This document shows positions 12,844 through 22,808 of a stretch of DNA of 64,000 nucleotides, piece by piece; position 1 is the stretch's first letter, and each line of letters starts with the position of its first letter. The notes under the pieces are model-generated. The model saw only the letters and a list, made by a program, of their open reading frames with translations. It had not been told where the DNA came from and searched no databases. This DNA comes from G965213525 sp965213525 (GTDB taxonomy: Bacteria > Actinomycetota > Acidimicrobiia > Acidimicrobiales > Poriferisodalaceae). The stretch covers positions 248,001 to 312,000 of the forward strand of contig OZ243889.1 of assembly GCA_965213525.1 (NCBI GenBank). Direction: 5' to 3'. The translations under genes and the position numbers were made by a program.

Positions 12844-13436
12844 GCCGACGTTCGCCCAACGTGGTCTGGCACGAGGGCGGGTTGGCTCGCGAGCGGCGGT
12901 GGGCCGCCCAGGGTCACCAGGGCGCGACCGTGTGGTTGACCGGGCTGTCGGGGTCGGGCAAGTCGACGGTCGCCTCGGCGGTGCAGGAGCGCCTGCTCGA
13001 CGCAGGCCGGCCGGTCTACGTGCTCGACGGCGACAACGTTCGCCACGGGCTGAACGGCGACCTGGGCTTCTCGGCTGAGGACCGGGCCGAGAACGTGCGT
13101 CGGGTCTCAGAGGTGGCCCGGCTGTTCGCCGACGCTGGGGTGTTGGCCCTGGTGCCGGTGATCTCGCCGTACCGGGCCGACCGCGAGCGGGCCCGGGCCA
13201 TCCACGACGCCGCAGCGCTGACGTTCATCGAGGTGTTCGTCGACACCCCGATCGAGGAGTGCGAGCGGCGTGACCCCAAGGGCCTCTACGTCAAGGCCCG
13301 AGCCGGGGAGATCACCGGGTTCACCGGCATCGACGACCCCTACGAGGCGCCGACCGATCCCGAGCTGCGCATCGACACGACGGTCACCTCGGTCGACGAC
13401 GCCACCACCGCCGTGACGGCTCTGCTCGACGCCTGA
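12840..13436 (+). CDS. cysC: Adenylylsulfate kinase CysC
   Basis: Phosphorylates APS to PAPS. 198 residues from GTG 12840, which overlaps the cysN stop (GTGA); longer readings to the left are shadows of cysN. Walker A VWLTGLSGSGKSTVA, the conserved DGDNVRHGLNGDLGF, APS-site SPYRADRERAR, FVDTPIEECERRDPKGLY and the GIDDPYEAP C-terminal motif are all present, so an active enzyme is expected. It completes sulfate activation in this operon; no reductase gene is in the window. A hairpin lies 80 bp downstream. Confidence 0.96.
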   Translation: MSRRSPNVVWHEGGLARERRWAAQGHQGATVWLTGLSGSGKSTVASAVQERLLDAGRPVYVLDGDNVRHGLNGDLGFSAEDRAENVRRVSEVARLFADAGVLALVPVISPYRADRERARAIHDAAALTFIEVFVDTPIEECERRDPKGLYVKARAGEITGFTGIDDPYEAPTDPELRIDTTVTSVDDATTAVTALLDA

Positions 13437-13515
13437 CTTCGCTGCGTACGACAGCGCCCCGACCCCCGACGGGCTCGCCCCGGCCACTCGTCCACCGCCG
13501 CAGCCCGGGTCGGCC

Positions 13516-13538
13516 CGAGCACCGCTGCTCGGTGCTCG
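13516..13538. terminator. Candidate bidirectional terminator hairpin after cysC
   Basis: GAGCACCG and CGGTGCTC form a perfect 8-bp stem (9 bp with the outer C-G pair) around CTGCT. It lies between cysC and the toxin remnant on the other strand. No T-tract follows, which is usual at high GC, so function is inferred from position and symmetry. Confidence 0.45.
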
Positions 13539-13547
13539 CCGACGTCG

Positions 13548-13663
13548 TCAGCAGTCGAGCGTGGCGGCCGCCACCGCGCGGATCAGGCCGACCCGACGGG
13601 GGCTGAGCGACCCCAGGCGCCGCGTGAGCATCGCGACCGGGAACGGTTGCTCACCCCTGGCCG
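13548..13663 (-). pseudogene. C-terminal remnant of a MazF/PemK-like toxin
   Basis: Directly after the antitoxin-like gene on the minus strand, a frame reads MLTRRLGSLSPRRVGLI followed by RAVAAATLDC and a stop at 13548-13550. This resembles the C-terminal end of actinobacterial MazF/PemK endoribonuclease toxins (last helix plus Cys-stop). Only about 30-38 residues remain. The N-terminal three quarters, including the RNA-binding loop, are absent, and no start with a ribosome site is seen. The position just after a ribbon-helix-helix antitoxin supports the assignment, but the match rests on a short pattern. Confidence 0.45.
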
Positions 13664-13888
13664 CTACCACCACGGTTCCCAGGGCTCGTCCTCGATCGAT
13701 GCGACGGCCATCCGCCGAACCCGCTCCACCTCCCCGCTGGTCTCGGGGCGGGCGGCGAGCCCTTCGGCGAAGGCGCGGTCGATCTGGGTGGTGCGCGCTC
13801 GCTCGATCGCCAGCGAGAGTCCGGTGCGGACCGCCTCGGAACGACTGGCGAAGCGACCGTCCTGGACGAGTGCGTCGACGGTTGCCAC
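13664..13888 (-). CDS. Ribbon-helix-helix antitoxin-like protein, possibly degenerate
   Basis: Encodes DALVQDGRFASRSEAVRTGL, the CopG/ParD-type helix-turn-helix of ribbon-helix-helix antitoxins, which bind their own promoter and neutralise a partner toxin. The frame stays open upstream to 13972 and reads FTIQLAVKLPDDVVATV, the expected N-terminal DNA-binding strand, but contains no ATG, GTG or TTG before GTG 13888. That GTG would delete the strand. Either a rare CTG start (13913-13915) is used or the start codon has been lost. The C-terminal tail (ASIEDEPWEPWW) matches the usual toxin-binding tail in character. Its toxin partner is only a fragment, so the module looks inactive. Confidence 0.5.
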   Translation of the reverse strand: MATVDALVQDGRFASRSEAVRTGLSLAIERARTTQIDRAFAEGLAARPETSGEVERVRRMAVASIEDEPWEPWW

Positions 13889-14042
13889 GACGTCGTCAGG
13901 CAGCTTGACCGCCAGCTGGATCGTGAAACCGGGAGCACACCGCCGGCTACCGCCACCTGGGGCGGAGCGCGCTCACCACGGTCGATCGGTGCCCGCCGGC
14001 CGCGACGGTGCGTCGACCGGTCTTGCCGATGAGGGGTGGTCG

Positions 14043-14312
14043 CTACTGCTGAGCCTCGCCGTGGGGGGCTGCGGCCTCGTCGTAGCACTCCTCGTGGAAG
14101 TGCTCGACGCGATCCCAACGACCATCGACGTAGACGTTGCAGATGATCTGGTAGGCGCGGATGCGTGCCCTGAACTTGATCGCATCGCCGCAGTGGGCGC
14201 AGTACGCCGAGTTGCCGGCGTCGATCAGGCGGATGACCGCCCGGCTCGTCCTGGTGGGGACCGCCGGGGCCGGAGGCGGGGCGGTCGTCATGGTGTCGGT
14301 GCTCGCAGCCAT
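14043..14312 (-). CDS. Small Cys/His-motif protein of unknown function
   Basis: 89 residues from ATG 14312, which has GAGGA six bases upstream. After a Thr/Pro/Ala-rich N-terminus the core reads AYCAHCGDAIKF, then RIRAYQIICNVYVDGRW and EHFHEECYDEA. The CxxC pair and the HxxxC pair form a plausible single zinc site, a compact zinc-ribbon-like fold. The core looks strongly conserved in character and the length is small, suggesting an adaptor or nucleic-acid-associated protein, but I do not recognise a named family. It diverges from the RDD membrane protein gene. Confidence 0.7.
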   Translation of the reverse strand: MAASTDTMTTAPPPAPAVPTRTSRAVIRLIDAGNSAYCAHCGDAIKFRARIRAYQIICNVYVDGRWDRVEHFHEECYDEAAAPHGEAQQ

Positions 14313-14550
14313 CACGGGTCCTCGTCGTCCGGGGCGGCGGTCGCTGAAGCGATCGCCGACGGCCCGCGCCCCCGTGGTCAGCGGCCGGGGTGCTGTGGTG
14401 CCGGACGCCCGGGCGGTCGGGGCCGCCGGGGTGCCGAACCCGCCGAGGGCGGCCCCGTCGGTCGCCAGGCGCGCGACGAACTGCCTCGGCACCGACAGCG
14501 CTATGGTCGGGTATGGGCCGGGCGACCGCCGGCTTCTGGGGGCGCACCGC

Positions 14551-15081
14551 GTGGACCGAGACGAGCCGGTGTCGCCAGACGCAGAGCCCGAGGGCGACGC
14601 ATCGCAGCGGGGAGCCGTGCCGCCACCTCCACCGGCGGGATACCGGGTGGACGGGCCCGGAGGGGCCGCCCGCCGCGACGAGGTGTGGGCGGTCGGTGGG
14701 CTCGCCAGCTTCTGGCGGCGCTTCGGCGCCCTCGTCATCGACGTGGCGGTCCTCGTCGCCGTGGACCTCGTGTTGCTGCTGGTCGGGGGCAGCCAGGCCC
14801 TGGCGGTCGTGCTCGGAGCGCTCTACTGGGTCGTCGGCGACGGCGTCGTCGGCGCCACGGTCGGCAAGTCGGCGCTCGGGCTGCGCGTGCGGGGCGTCGA
14901 CAGCACCGAGCCGATCGGGTTCTGGCGGGGGTTGATCCGCTACGTCGGCAGGATCGTGTCGGGTTTCGTCTTGCTGATCGGCTACTTCTGGGCCATCTGG
15001 GACGCCCGCAACCAGACGTGGCACGACAAGCTGGCGGACAGCCTCGTCGTCGTGGACAAGGGTGCCCGAGCCGTCCGCTGA
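14551..15081 (+). CDS. RDD-family membrane protein
   Basis: Integral membrane protein of the RDD family: after a Pro-rich acidic N-terminus comes LASFWRRFGALVIDVAVLVAV (Arg-Asp of the RDD signature in the first helix), then VLGALYWVVGDGVVG, a conserved TVGKSALGLRVRG loop, GFVLLIGYFWAIWDARNQTWHDKLADSLVV and stop. About three membrane segments. The start is uncertain: a TATGGT box at 14502-14507 suggests transcription begins near 14515, so I use GTG 14551 (176 residues); GTG 14569 or ATG 14503 are alternatives. It overlaps the downstream CPBP gene by 20 nt. The function of the family is unclear (possible ion transport). Confidence 0.8.
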   Translation: MDRDEPVSPDAEPEGDASQRGAVPPPPPAGYRVDGPGGAARRDEVWAVGGLASFWRRFGALVIDVAVLVAVDLVLLLVGGSQALAVVLGALYWVVGDGVVGATVGKSALGLRVRGVDSTEPIGFWRGLIRYVGRIVSGFVLLIGYFWAIWDARNQTWHDKLADSLVVVDKGARAVR

Positions 15082-15952
15082 CGAACCGTTGGAGGCGCCG
15101 GCGCTGGGGCCCGAGCCCGGTTGGCACCACGATCCGGCCCGGCCCGGTTCGCTGCGGTGGTGGGACGGGACGAGCTGGACCGAGCACCGGGCGATCGCCG
15201 AGCGGGCCCCGGCCGCCGACGAGGCCCGGACCGTCGGCGAGGCGCTGCCCGTCGCGCCGGCGGCGGCGCTCGCCATGGCCACCGTGCCGCTCCTCGCCAC
15301 CCTGGGCGTCGGTGGTGCACTGGCGTCGATCGGCTGGTCGACCATGTGGGTCCTGCTGATCACCGCCTTCGTCGTGCAGCCGGCGCTGACGCTCGTCGGC
15401 CCGACGGTCTACGCCCGCCGCCAGGGACTGTCGCTGGCCCGTGCGGTCGGCCTGCGGATCCGCCGACGTGACGTCGTGCGGGGCCTGGGCGTCGGGGTGG
15501 TCGCCCAGGCGGCCGCCGGGCCGCTGCTCGCCGCCCTCGGTGCGGTGTCGCCCGACCTCATCGGCATCAACGACGACCCGGGCGATCTCGAGGTGGCGGG
15601 CGCGCCCGACGTGGTGTTCCTCGTGGCGCTGGTCGCCGCGGCGGTGGTCGCCGCCCCGGTCATCGAGGAGATCGTGTTCCGAGGCATCCTGATGCCGTCG
15701 CTGAGCGCCCGGTGGGGCCCGGCATCGGGCTGGATCGCGTCGTCGGGCACCTTCGGCGCGGTCCACCTCGTGCCGACGCTCGGATGGGGCAACGTGGGGT
15801 TGATCGTCGCCATCGGCGTCGCCGGTGCCGTGTTCGGCTACGAGACCCGCCGGGTCGGACGCCTGGGCCCGGCCATCGTCGGCCACGCCGTGCACAACGC
15901 CGTCGCCGTGACGCTCATCGTGTTCGTGCTGTTGGCAACAGGATCCTCGTGA
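15062..15952 (+). CDS. CPBP-family intramembrane metalloprotease with DUF2510-like N-terminus
   Basis: 296 residues. The N-terminus has a DUF2510-like motif (PGWHHDPARPGSLRWWDG) often found at the cytoplasmic end of actinobacterial membrane proteins. The rest has about seven hydrophobic segments and the CPBP/Abi signatures: VIEEIVFRGILMP (Glu-Glu and Arg of motif 1), SSGTFGAVHL (His of motif 2) and VGHAVHNAVAV (His of motif 3). Members are Rce1-like intramembrane peptidases involved in prenyl-protein processing or bacteriocin immunity; the substrate here is unknown. GTG 15062 overlaps the RDD gene, so they are probably co-expressed. Confidence 0.88.
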   Translation: MPEPSADEPLEAPALGPEPGWHHDPARPGSLRWWDGTSWTEHRAIAERAPAADEARTVGEALPVAPAAALAMATVPLLATLGVGGALASIGWSTMWVLLITAFVVQPALTLVGPTVYARRQGLSLARAVGLRIRRRDVVRGLGVGVVAQAAAGPLLAALGAVSPDLIGINDDPGDLEVAGAPDVVFLVALVAAAVVAAPVIEEIVFRGILMPSLSARWGPASGWIASSGTFGAVHLVPTLGWGNVGLIVAIGVAGAVFGYETRRVGRLGPAIVGHAVHNAVAVTLIVFVLLATGSS

Positions 15953-15989
15953 GCGTCGAGCCGAAGCTCAACGTCGCCGACCGGCGCCG

Positions 15990-17669
<1,680 letters not shown>

Positions 17670-17676
17670 GGCCGGC

Positions 17677-17682
17677 ACGGTA
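17677..17682 (-). promoter_or_regulatory. -10 box of ettA (leaderless geometry)
   Basis: TACCGT on the minus strand, 7 nt before the ettA ATG, so transcription should begin at or next to the start codon. No ribosome site is present. Confidence 0.55.
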
Positions 17683-17743
17683 CCGGGCGGCGGCCGCGGT
17701 CAGGGCTCGTCGGACCAGCCCCAGCGGTCGGGGGCGTGCTCGG

Positions 17744-17749
17744 TACCAT
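17744..17749 (+). promoter_or_regulatory. -10 box of kgd (leaderless geometry)
   Basis: TACCAT, 7 nt before the kgd GTG. The two opposed boxes of ettA and kgd are about 60 bp apart. Confidence 0.55.
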
Positions 17750-17756
17750 CACCCAC

Positions 17757-20700
17757 GTGGCTGCACCTGACACCGCGACCCTCGGTCCCAACGCCTGGCT
17801 CGTCGACGAGATGTACGAGCGGTGGCGGGAGAACCCAGCAGCCGTGGACGCCGAGTGGGCCGACTACTTCTCGGCCGGGGGCTCGGCCCGGGTGATCGAG
17901 GGCGAACTGGTCGCGGGCGGCAACGGCGCCGAGCCCGCCCACGGGTCCAACGGATCACCGGCGGCTGCCCCGCCCGCCCAGCCGGCGGCGCCACCTCGGG
18001 CGTCGGCACCGGCACAGCCCGCAGCCGAGCCGGCGCCGCCTCGGGCATCGGCACCGGCATCGGCCCGGCCGGCACCGTCGCCGACACGAACGCCGGCGGA
18101 GCCGACCACAGAGGAAGCCGCCCAGGACGAGCCCCCCGGCGAGGCGCTGCGGGGCGCAGCGGCACGGATCGTCGAGAACATGGAGGCCAGCCTGGCGGTC
18201 CCCACCGCCACCAGCTACCGCCAGGTGCCCTCTCGCCTGCTCGAGCTGAACCGCTCGGTCATCAACAGCTACCTGGGGCGCATCCGAGCCGGCAAGGTCA
18301 GCTTCACCCACCTCATCGGGTACGCCGTGGTGCGGGCCATGGACGAGGTACCCGGCATGCGCAACACCTACGTCGAGGCCTCCGACGGCTCTCCGAGGGT
18401 CGTGCGCCACGACGACATCGGCCTCGGACTTGCCGTCGACGTCGAGAAGCGCGACGGCACCCGCACCCTGTTGGTGCCGGTCATCGCCCAGGCGTCGTCC
18501 AAGGACTTCAAGGAGTTCTGGGCGGCCTACGAGGCGCTCATCGCCAAGGTCCCCGCCAAGCTGGGCGTCGCGGACTTCGCTGGAGCGACCCACAGCCTGA
18601 CCAACGTCGGCACGATCGGCACGCTGCAGTCGGTCCCCCGGCTCATGCCATCCCAGGCGTCGGTCATCGGGGTGGGGGCCATCGGGTACCCCGCCGAGTT
18701 CTCCGGGGCCGATCCGCTCAAGCTCGCCGACCTTGGCATCTCCAAGGTCATCACGCTGTCCAACACCTATGACCACCGGGTCATCCAGGGCGCGGAGTCG
18801 GGCCTGTTCCTCCAGCGCGTCGAGCAGCTGCTGCTCGGACAGGACGGCTTCTACGACACCATCTTCCGAGCGCTCGGCGTGCCATATGAGCCCGTGCGCT
18901 GGCGTCGTGACGTCAACCCGGTCGACCACGAGGCGTCGCAGCTGCGCAAGCAGATGCAGGTGCGCAAGATCATCCAGATGTATCGGGTGCGCGGCCACCT
19001 CATCGCCGATCTCGACCCGTTGCGCATGCGTCCGCCGAGCATGCACGACGAGCTCGACCCGGCCACCTATGGCTTGACCATCTGGGACAACGACCGGGAG
19101 TTCCTCACCGACGACCTGCCGGGGCCCGACCGGATGACGTTCGGCGACATCCTGCACTCGCTGCGCGACGCCTACTGCCGCACGACCGGCGTCGAGTACA
19201 TGCACATCTCCGATCCCGATGAGAAGGCGTGGATCCAGCAGCGCGTCGAGGGCCCGGCCACCGAGTTCAGTCGGGACGAGGTCGTCCACATCATGTCGCG
19301 CCTCAACGCTGCGGACGCCTTCGAGACCTTCCTCCACAAGCGCTACGTCGGTCACAAGCGCTTCGGCGTCGACGGCGGCGAGGCCGTCATCCCCCTCATC
19401 GACGCGGTGTTGCAACAGGCCGCTGACGACGAGATCACCGGCGCCGCGGTCGTCGGGATGGCCCACCGGGGGCGGTTAAACGTGCTGGCCAACATCGTCG
19501 GCAAGCCGCTCGGGCGCATGTTCACCGAGTTCGAGGGTCAGCTGTCAGAAGACACCGTGCAGGGCAGTGGCGACGTCAAGTACCACCTCGGCCAGAAGGG
19601 CGTGTTCACCTCGGTGGCGGGCAACGAGCTCGAGATCGAGCTGGCGGCCAACCCGAGCCACCTCGAGGCCGTCGACCCCGTGGTGCTCGGCATGGTGCGC
19701 GCTCGCCAGGACCAGCTCGATCCGCCGTCGTCGTTCCCGGTGCTGGCGCTGTTGCTGCACGGCGATGCGGCGTTCGCCGGCCAGGGCGTGGTGGCCGAGA
19801 CGCTCAACCTGTCGAAGATCCCCGGCTTCCGGGTCGGCGGCACGATCCACGTCGTCATCAACAACCAGGTCGGTTACACCACCCCGCCCAGCCAGGCCCG
19901 TTCGTCGCAGTACGCCACCGACGTGGCCAAGATGGTCCAGGCGCCGATCTTCCACGTCAACGGCAACGACCCCGAGGCGTGCGTGCGGGTCGCTCGGCTG
20001 GCCTTCGAGTACCGCCAGGCGTTCCACAAAGACGTCGTGATCGACATGCTCTGCTATCGGCGTCACGGCCACAACGAGGGTGACGACCCGAGCTACACCC
20101 AGCCCCTCATGTACCAGCGCATCGACGAGATGGCCCCGGTGCGTGAGATCTACACCGAGATGCTGATCGACCGGGGCGACCTGACCGAGGACATGGCGAC
20201 CGAGTTCCGCAGCGACTACGAGCGCCGCCTGCAATCGGCGCTGGACGAGACGCGCGCCGCTGCGCCCGAGGCACCACCCAAGGTCGCCTTCGCCGAACAC
20301 CCGCCAGCCCCGCCCCACGTCGACACCGGGGTTCCGCAAGCCGAGCTCGACCGCATCCACGCTGCGCTGAACGAGGTGCCCGAGGGCTTCACGGTGCACC
20401 CCAAGCTGGCCCGCCAGTTCGAGACCCGGGCCCGCATGTACGACGGCGGCGAGGTCGACTACGGCCTCGCCGAGGCGTTGGCCTTCGGCTCGTTGCTGCG
20501 CGACGGCACCTCGGTGCGCCTGACGGGCCAAGACTCGCGCCGGGGCACGTTCGCCCACCGTCACGCCGTGGTCATCGACTACCACGATGAGCGCGAGCAC
20601 ACCCCCCTCGACCACGTCGGCGATGACCAGGGCCGGTTCTGGGTCTATGACTCGATGTTGAGCGAGTACGCCGGCCTCGGCTTCGAGTTCGGCTACTCGA

Positions 20701-21473
20701 CCCAACGCCCTGGCATGCTCGTGTGCTGGGAAGCGCAGTTCGGCGACTTCGTCAACGGCGCCCAGATCGTCATCGATCAGTTCGTGGCGGCCTCTGAGGA
20801 CAAGTGGGGCCAGCGCTCGGGTCTCGTCATGCTGTTGCCCCACGGGTACGAGGGCCAGGGTCCAGAGCACAGCTCGGCACGGATGGAGCGGTTCTTGGTG
20901 CTGTGCGCCGAGAACAACATGTGCGTGGTCAACACCTCTCAGGCGGGGCAGTACTTCCACCTGCTGCGGCGTCAGATCGTCGGTGACCTGCGTCGTCCGC
21001 TCGTGGTCTTCACCCCCAAGTCGATGCTGCGGGCCCGTCAGGCCCGTTCGAGCGTCGAGTCGCTCACCTCGGGCGGTTTCGCCGAGGTCATCGACGACGC
21101 CGCGTCCGACGCCGACGCCGTCCGCTCGGTGGTGCTCTGCTCGGGCAAGATCGCCCACGAGGCGATCGAGGAGCGCGACCGCCGCTCGGCGCCGGCCGCT
21201 GTCGTACGGGTGGAACAGCTGTACCCGTGGCCGGGCGAGGAGATCGACGACATCGTCATGCGGTATCCCAACGCCGACGAGATCGTCTGGCTGCAGGAGG
21301 AGCCGGCGAACATGGGGGCCTGGGGCTTCGCCGGGTCCCTGCTGTTCGAGCGCTACGCCGGTTCGCTCGACATCCGCCGGGTCAGCCGACCCGAGTCGGG
21401 CAGCCCGGCGTGCGGCAGCGCTGCGGTCCACGCCCAGGAGGCCAAGATCTTGATGGACGAGCTGTTCGCCTGA
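17757..21473 (+). CDS. kgd: Multifunctional 2-oxoglutarate decarboxylase / dihydrolipoyl succinyltransferase Kgd
   Basis: TCA-cycle enzyme joining E2 (succinyltransferase) and E1 (thiamin-diphosphate 2-oxoglutarate decarboxylase) in one chain, the actinobacterial form. 1238 residues from GTG 17757, close to mycobacterial Kgd; longer readings to 16854 are ettA antisense. Order: N-terminal OdhA segment (WLVDEMYERWRENP), Ala/Pro-rich linker about 45-135, E2 core about 140-380 with NTYDHRVIQGAESG (catalytic His about 340), E1 from about 400 with HKRFGVDGGEAVIPL, GMAHRGRLNVLANIVGK, VVINNQVGYTTPP and YRRHGHNEGDDPSYTQP. There is no lipoyl domain, as in the family. Regulation by a GarA-type protein is known elsewhere; no such gene is in the window. 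Confidence 0.97.
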   Translation: MAAPDTATLGPNAWLVDEMYERWRENPAAVDAEWADYFSAGGSARVIEGELVAGGNGAEPAHGSNGSPAAAPPAQPAAPPRASAPAQPAAEPAPPRASAPASARPAPSPTRTPAEPTTEEAAQDEPPGEALRGAAARIVENMEASLAVPTATSYRQVPSRLLELNRSVINSYLGRIRAGKVSFTHLIGYAVVRAMDEVPGMRNTYVEASDGSPRVVRHDDIGLGLAVDVEKRDGTRTLLVPVIAQASSKDFKEFWAAYEALIAKVPAKLGVADFAGATHSLTNVGTIGTLQSVPRLMPSQASVIGVGAIGYPAEFSGADPLKLADLGISKVITLSNTYDHRVIQGAESGLFLQRVEQLLLGQDGFYDTIFRALGVPYEPVRWRRDVNPVDHEASQLRKQMQVRKIIQMYRVRGHLIADLDPLRMRPPSMHDELDPATYGLTIWDNDREFLTDDLPGPDRMTFGDILHSLRDAYCRTTGVEYMHISDPDEKAWIQQRVEGPATEFSRDEVVHIMSRLNAADAFETFLHKRYVGHKRFGVDGGEAVIPLIDAVLQQAADDEITGAAVVGMAHRGRLNVLANIVGKPLGRMFTEFEGQLSEDTVQGSGDVKYHLGQKGVFTSVAGNELEIELAANPSHLEAVDPVVLGMVRARQDQLDPPSSFPVLALLLHGDAAFAGQGVVAETLNLSKIPGFRVGGTIHVVINNQVGYTTPPSQARSSQYATDVAKMVQAPIFHVNGNDPEACVRVARLAFEYRQAFHKDVVIDMLCYRRHGHNEGDDPSYTQPLMYQRIDEMAPVREIYTEMLIDRGDLTEDMATEFRSDYERRLQSALDETRAAAPEAPPKVAFAEHPPAPPHVDTGVPQAELDRIHAALNEVPEGFTVHPKLARQFETRARMYDGGEVDYGLAEALAFGSLLRDGTSVRLTGQDSRRGTFAHRHAVVIDYHDEREHTPLDHVGDDQGRFWVYDSMLSEYAGLGFEFGYSTQRPGMLVCWEAQFGDFVNGAQIVIDQFVAASEDKWGQRSGLVMLLPHGYEGQGPEHSSARMERFLVLCAENNMCVVNTSQAGQYFHLLRRQIVGDLRRPLVVFTPKSMLRARQARSSVESLTSGGFAEVIDDAASDADAVRSVVLCSGKIAHEAIEERDRRSAPAAVVRVEQLYPWPGEEIDDIVMRYPNADEIVWLQEEPANMGAWGFAGSLLFERYAGSLDIRRVSRPESGSPACGSAAVHAQEAKILMDELFA

Positions 21474-21610
21474 CCTCGACGGCACCGGAGGTAGAGGCGC
21501 CTGGCGCAGCGCTCCTCAGCTCTGGTGCGAAGAGTGCGTGAGCGCGCGCTGAACGCGATCTTGAAACGCATCGTTCATCGAGGGGCAGCGGGTCGGTAAC
21601 GGCACGTTCG

Positions 21611-21616
21611 TAGCGT
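21611..21616 (+). promoter_or_regulatory. -10 box 7 nt before the gene at 21624
   Basis: TAGCGT followed by seven bases and the GTG start. It has the same geometry as the kgd, ettA, xthA and 40879 genes. Confidence 0.5.
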
Positions 21617-21623
21617 CGGGGGT

Positions 21624-22259
21624 GTGGCCTCCGGTGGGAGATCCCGTCGCAGTCGACGTCGCTCGGGCCCGCCGGTGCGTCTCGGCCCCCCCTTGTCCGT
21701 GGACAGCAGCCGAGTGGCCGTGGTGGTCGTCGGAGCTCAGCGCGGGTGGGCCGAGCGCTGCGCTGACCCCGATGCGGCTGCCGGGCCCCGGGCGGCGGTG
21801 CTCGAACGGGCCCGGGCAGTGGGCTCGGCGGTGATCGTCGTCGTGCACCGACGCCCCGCCGACCGGGCACCCCGACGTGGGGCGCCCCCAGAGGACGCGA
21901 CGCTGATCGACGTCGGCGTCGTCCCCGACCTCATCGTCGACGCCGCCGGCCACGACGCCTTCTACGGCGGCCGCTTGGGCGCCGAGCTCGCCGCAGCCGG
22001 GCGCGACGTCGTGGTGGTCATGGGCTACGGCCTCGAGGGGCCCGTCGAATCGACGATCCGCAGCGCTTCGGACCGCCAGTTCCGCACCCTGGTGGTGCCG
22101 GAGTGCTGCGCCGGTCTCGCCGGCGACCCGGTGCTCGATGCGCCGTCCTGGAGCGTCAGCGCCAGACGGTGGCTCGTCGGCGGGGGTGCGGTCGTGGCGG
22201 TGTCAGCAGACGAGCTCTGCGCCTCGTTCGATGACGGAGCCAGGGTGGTGACACGGTGA
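21624..22259 (+). CDS. Isochorismatase-fold protein lacking catalytic residues
   Basis: 211 residues, probably an isochorismatase-like hydrolase fold: strand 1 VAVVVVGAQRGW, helix plus strand VLERARAVGSAVIVVVH, then HDAFYGGRLGAELAAAGRD followed by VVVVMGYGLEGPVEST, IRSASDRQFRTLVVPECC. In active members strand 1 carries a catalytic Asp (VIDMQ), the middle strand a Lys, and the next motif reads VCVEST with the nucleophile Cys. Here these positions are Gly-Ala, non-Lys and Pro (GPVEST). The protein is therefore likely catalytically inactive, or uses another residue such as the CC pair. GTG 21624 follows a -10 box by 7 nt; the stop overlaps the next gene, a second divergent member. Confidence 0.6.
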   Translation: MASGGRSRRSRRRSGPPVRLGPPLSVDSSRVAVVVVGAQRGWAERCADPDAAAGPRAAVLERARAVGSAVIVVVHRRPADRAPRRGAPPEDATLIDVGVVPDLIVDAAGHDAFYGGRLGAELAAAGRDVVVVMGYGLEGPVESTIRSASDRQFRTLVVPECCAGLAGDPVLDAPSWSVSARRWLVGGGAVVAVSADELCASFDDGARVVTR

Positions 22260-22744
22260 CGGCTGCCCCGGCGGTTGCGGCGTCCCCCCACCCCTGGCCG
22301 TTCGGCGTGGCGGGCGTGGCGGTCGGCGCGGTGGCGATCGTGGTGTGCGCCGGGGCGCAGCCGATCGACGATCCGACGGCCGCGCTGCGTCGCCGTCGCC
22401 TGCTGGACCGGGCCCCGGCGGACGTGGCGATCGTCCACATCGCAGCCCGGGCGGGTGTGCAGGGCGCCTTCAGCAGGAGCGATCTCTCCGATCGCCTCCG
22501 CTGCGCCCGCCGGCGCTTCGTCATCGTGGTCGGTGACTCACTCGTCGACGAGGTGCACGCCACGGCTCGACAGGCCAACGACCGGTGCCTCGAGCCGCTC
22601 GTGGTGCTCGACGCCTGTGGCGCCGGCTCCGAGACCGAACGTGAGGCGGTGGGGGCGGTGCTCACCCTGCAGGGAGGCGTGGTGGCTGCGGTGGCCGATG
22701 CCGCCGATGTGGTGCAGGCCCTGTCGGGCGGGCGCCCGGGTTGA
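22256..22744 (+). CDS. Second divergent isochorismatase-fold protein
   Basis: 162 residues, translated from GTG 22256 inside the stop of the preceding gene. It shares the same plan in shorter form: strand VAIVVCAGAQPIDD, strand DVAIVHIAARAGVQGAFSRS, then RRFVIVVGDSLVDEVHATAR, QANDRCLEPLVVLDACGAG. The motif that should hold the nucleophile (VCVEST) reads VDEVHAT, so the Cys is absent; an Asp-rich IDD follows strand 1 instead of the catalytic Asp. The pair could form a heterodimer, since family members are oligomeric. Function unknown; assignment is by fold pattern only. Confidence 0.5.
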   Translation: MTAAPAVAASPHPWPFGVAGVAVGAVAIVVCAGAQPIDDPTAALRRRRLLDRAPADVAIVHIAARAGVQGAFSRSDLSDRLRCARRRFVIVVGDSLVDEVHATARQANDRCLEPLVVLDACGAGSETEREAVGAVLTLQGGVVAAVADAADVVQALSGGRPG

Positions 22745-22808
22745 CCGGAGCGCCGGACGGCTGGGCCGCTGCGCCGTCACTCGATGGTGCGCAGATCCGC
22801 CGAGGCGC

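Noticed and set aside
13651..15363. 570-codon frames on both strands
   Set aside because: They overlap the RHH, zinc-site, RDD and CPBP genes out of frame and have no domain pattern.
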